A stretch of DNA of 64,000 bases. Source: Devosia sp. RR2S18. Its GTDB lineage: Bacteria; Pseudomonadota; Alphaproteobacteria; Rhizobiales; Devosiaceae. A model generated the notes under the pieces. It searched no databases. It was not told the DNA's origin and saw only the letters and a program-made list of their open reading frames with translations. Within the stretch, counting starts at the first letter, position 1. Each line of letters starts with the position of its first letter. The position numbers and the translations under genes were made by a program. Positions 63,229 through 64,000 of the stretch are shown here, piece after piece. The stretch lies in assembly GCF_030177755.1 (NCBI RefSeq), contig NZ_CP126539.1, forward strand, positions 372,001 through 436,000. The letters are read 5' to 3'.

Positions 63229-64000
63229 GCGTCCGGTTTCGCAAGCTTGCCCTGATCGGCATCGGTCTTATCGGCTCGTCCATTGCCTTGGCCGCACGGC
63301 GGCAGGAACTGGCCGAAACAATCGCCATCTCCACGCGGAAGCCAGAGACCCTCGAAGAGGCGCGTGATCTCCATCTCGGCGACATCTACACACTCGACGC
63401 CGCTGAAGCGGTGCGCGGCGCAGACCTCGTCATTCTGTGCACACCAGTTGGCGCCTATGAGTCGATCGTCAAAGCCATCGCACCGGCGCTGGAGCCTGGG
63501 GCAATTCTCTCCGACGTTGGCTCGGTCAAGGCGCATGTTGTCGGGGTGGTCAGCCCTCACGTGCCACCGGGCGTGCATTTCATTGCCGGACACCCGATTG
63601 CCGGCACTGAGCATTCCGGGCCTTCGGCGGGCTTTCCTGAACTCTTTACCGGCCGCTGGTGCGTCTTGACGCCAGAGCCTGAGGTAGACCCTGACCAAAC
63701 AGAGAGATTAGCCGCCTTTTGGCGGGCAATGGGGAGCATCGTCGAGGTGATGGATGCGACGCACCACGACATGGTGCTCGCCATTACCAGCCACATTCCG
63801 CACCTGATCGCCTACAACATCGTGGGGACCGTCGCCGATCTCGAGGCGGACACCAAGTCAGAGGTGATCAAGTTTTCGGCCTCCGGCTTCAGAGACTTTA
63901 CGCGCATTGCGGCTTCCGATCCGGTAATGTGGCGCGACGTCTTTCTCACCAATCGCGATGCGGTGCTCGAGATGCTGGGCCGCTTCAATGAAGACCTGTC
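63225..64000 (+). CDS. tyrC: Prephenate/arogenate dehydrogenase, partial (runs off window)
   Basis: The first 258 residues of a TyrA/TyrC-type dehydrogenase. The Rossmann motif is LALIGIGLIGSSIALAAR at the N-terminus, followed by LVILCTPVGAYE, GAILSDVGSVK, HFIAGHPIAGTEHSG and the active-site-type AITSHIPHLIAYNIV. It converts prephenate or arogenate toward tyrosine, and overlaps hisC by 4 bp. The C-terminus is beyond the window. Confidence 0.92.
   Translation, partial: MSVRFRKLALIGIGLIGSSIALAARRQELAETIAISTRKPETLEEARDLHLGDIYTLDAAEAVRGADLVILCTPVGAYESIVKAIAPALEPGAILSDVGSVKAHVVGVVSPHVPPGVHFIAGHPIAGTEHSGPSAGFPELFTGRWCVLTPEPEVDPDQTERLAAFWRAMGSIVEVMDATHHDMVLAITSHIPHLIAYNIVGTVADLEADTKSEVIKFSASGFRDFTRIAASDPVMWRDVFLTNRDAVLEMLGRFNEDL

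Noticed and set aside
1..64000. CRISPR arrays, insertion sequences, prophage genes
   Set aside because: No regularly spaced short repeats, transposase, integrase or capsid-like frames were seen. The only long direct repeats are the MCP signalling halves, explained by gene duplication.

Overview
The window is GC-rich (by eye), densely packed chromosomal DNA of an alphaproteobacterium, most likely order Hyphomicrobiales and perhaps Devosia-like. The order rests on a Sinorhizobium-type chemotaxis locus (cheS-cheY-cheA-cheW, cheD, cheR-cheB-cheY), TTAACCAT octamers like those bound by CtrA, a palindromic intergenic repeat of the rhizobial RIME style, a TGA-N9-TCA box of the RirA type, and the gloB / methyltransferase / hisC / tyrC cluster. 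The genus is a guess from general resemblance. I see no phage, insertion sequence, CRISPR array or rRNA. The only tRNA-like sequence is a decayed tRNA-Ala(CGC).

Layout. 1-2.5 kb: putrescine-type ABC importer (potF-potG-potH, minus strand). 3-4.8 kb: pseudouridine catabolism (psuG-psuK). 4.8-13 kb: metabolic singletons (M20 dipeptidase with a divergent FCD regulator, VOC protein, tRNA remnant, epimerase, Gfo/Idh/MocA oxidoreductase, siderophore-interacting protein with a possible iron box, MECR-like reductase, SAF-domain dehydrogenase). 13.1-37.3 kb: a 24-kb chemotaxis island. It holds cheS-cheY1-cheA-cheW, then a minus-strand GAF histidine kinase and a small CheT/CheZ-like protein, then cheD, a short MCP, cheR-cheB-cheY2 and six co-directional MCP genes ending in a globin-coupled receptor. 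37.4-38.5 kb: small proteins and methylglyoxal synthase. 38.6-44.5 kb: branched-chain amino-acid importer (livG-F-H-M, with livK on the other strand). 44.7-48 kb: orphan glycine-betaine-type binding protein, GGDEF-EAL protein, DUF442 protein. 48-64 kb: core metabolism (pyruvate carboxylase, ispG, a polyprenyl synthase, mtgA, rpmF, fumC, gloB, hisC, tyrC) with small membrane and accessory proteins.

The chemotaxis island is the most interesting part. Receptors with different sensor domains (dCache, Cache_3/Cache_2, Cache_2, protoglobin) sit next to each other. Two adjacent pairs carry almost identical signalling halves: about 1.04 kb shared by MCP1 and MCP2, and about 1.17 kb shared by MCP3 and MCP4, the latter including 551 bp with no difference. 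MCP2 has a sensor like MCP3 but a signalling half like MCP1, which points to recombination or gene conversion that swaps sensors on a shared output module. MCP1-4 and MCP6 end in a DWSEF or DWDEF tail, a likely CheR/CheB tether. CheD and its divergent CheT-like neighbour both end in D-x-E-L-F, and the neighbour has a DxxxQ motif like the CheZ active site.

Expected wiring: receptors signal through CheW to CheA (with CheS), CheY1 acts as phosphate sink and CheY2 as motor regulator, and CheR, CheB and CheD adapt the receptors. CtrA-like octamers before the cheD-proximal MCP and before the GGDEF-EAL gene suggest cell-cycle control of motility. All functions are inferred from sequence motifs and family knowledge; no database search was run.
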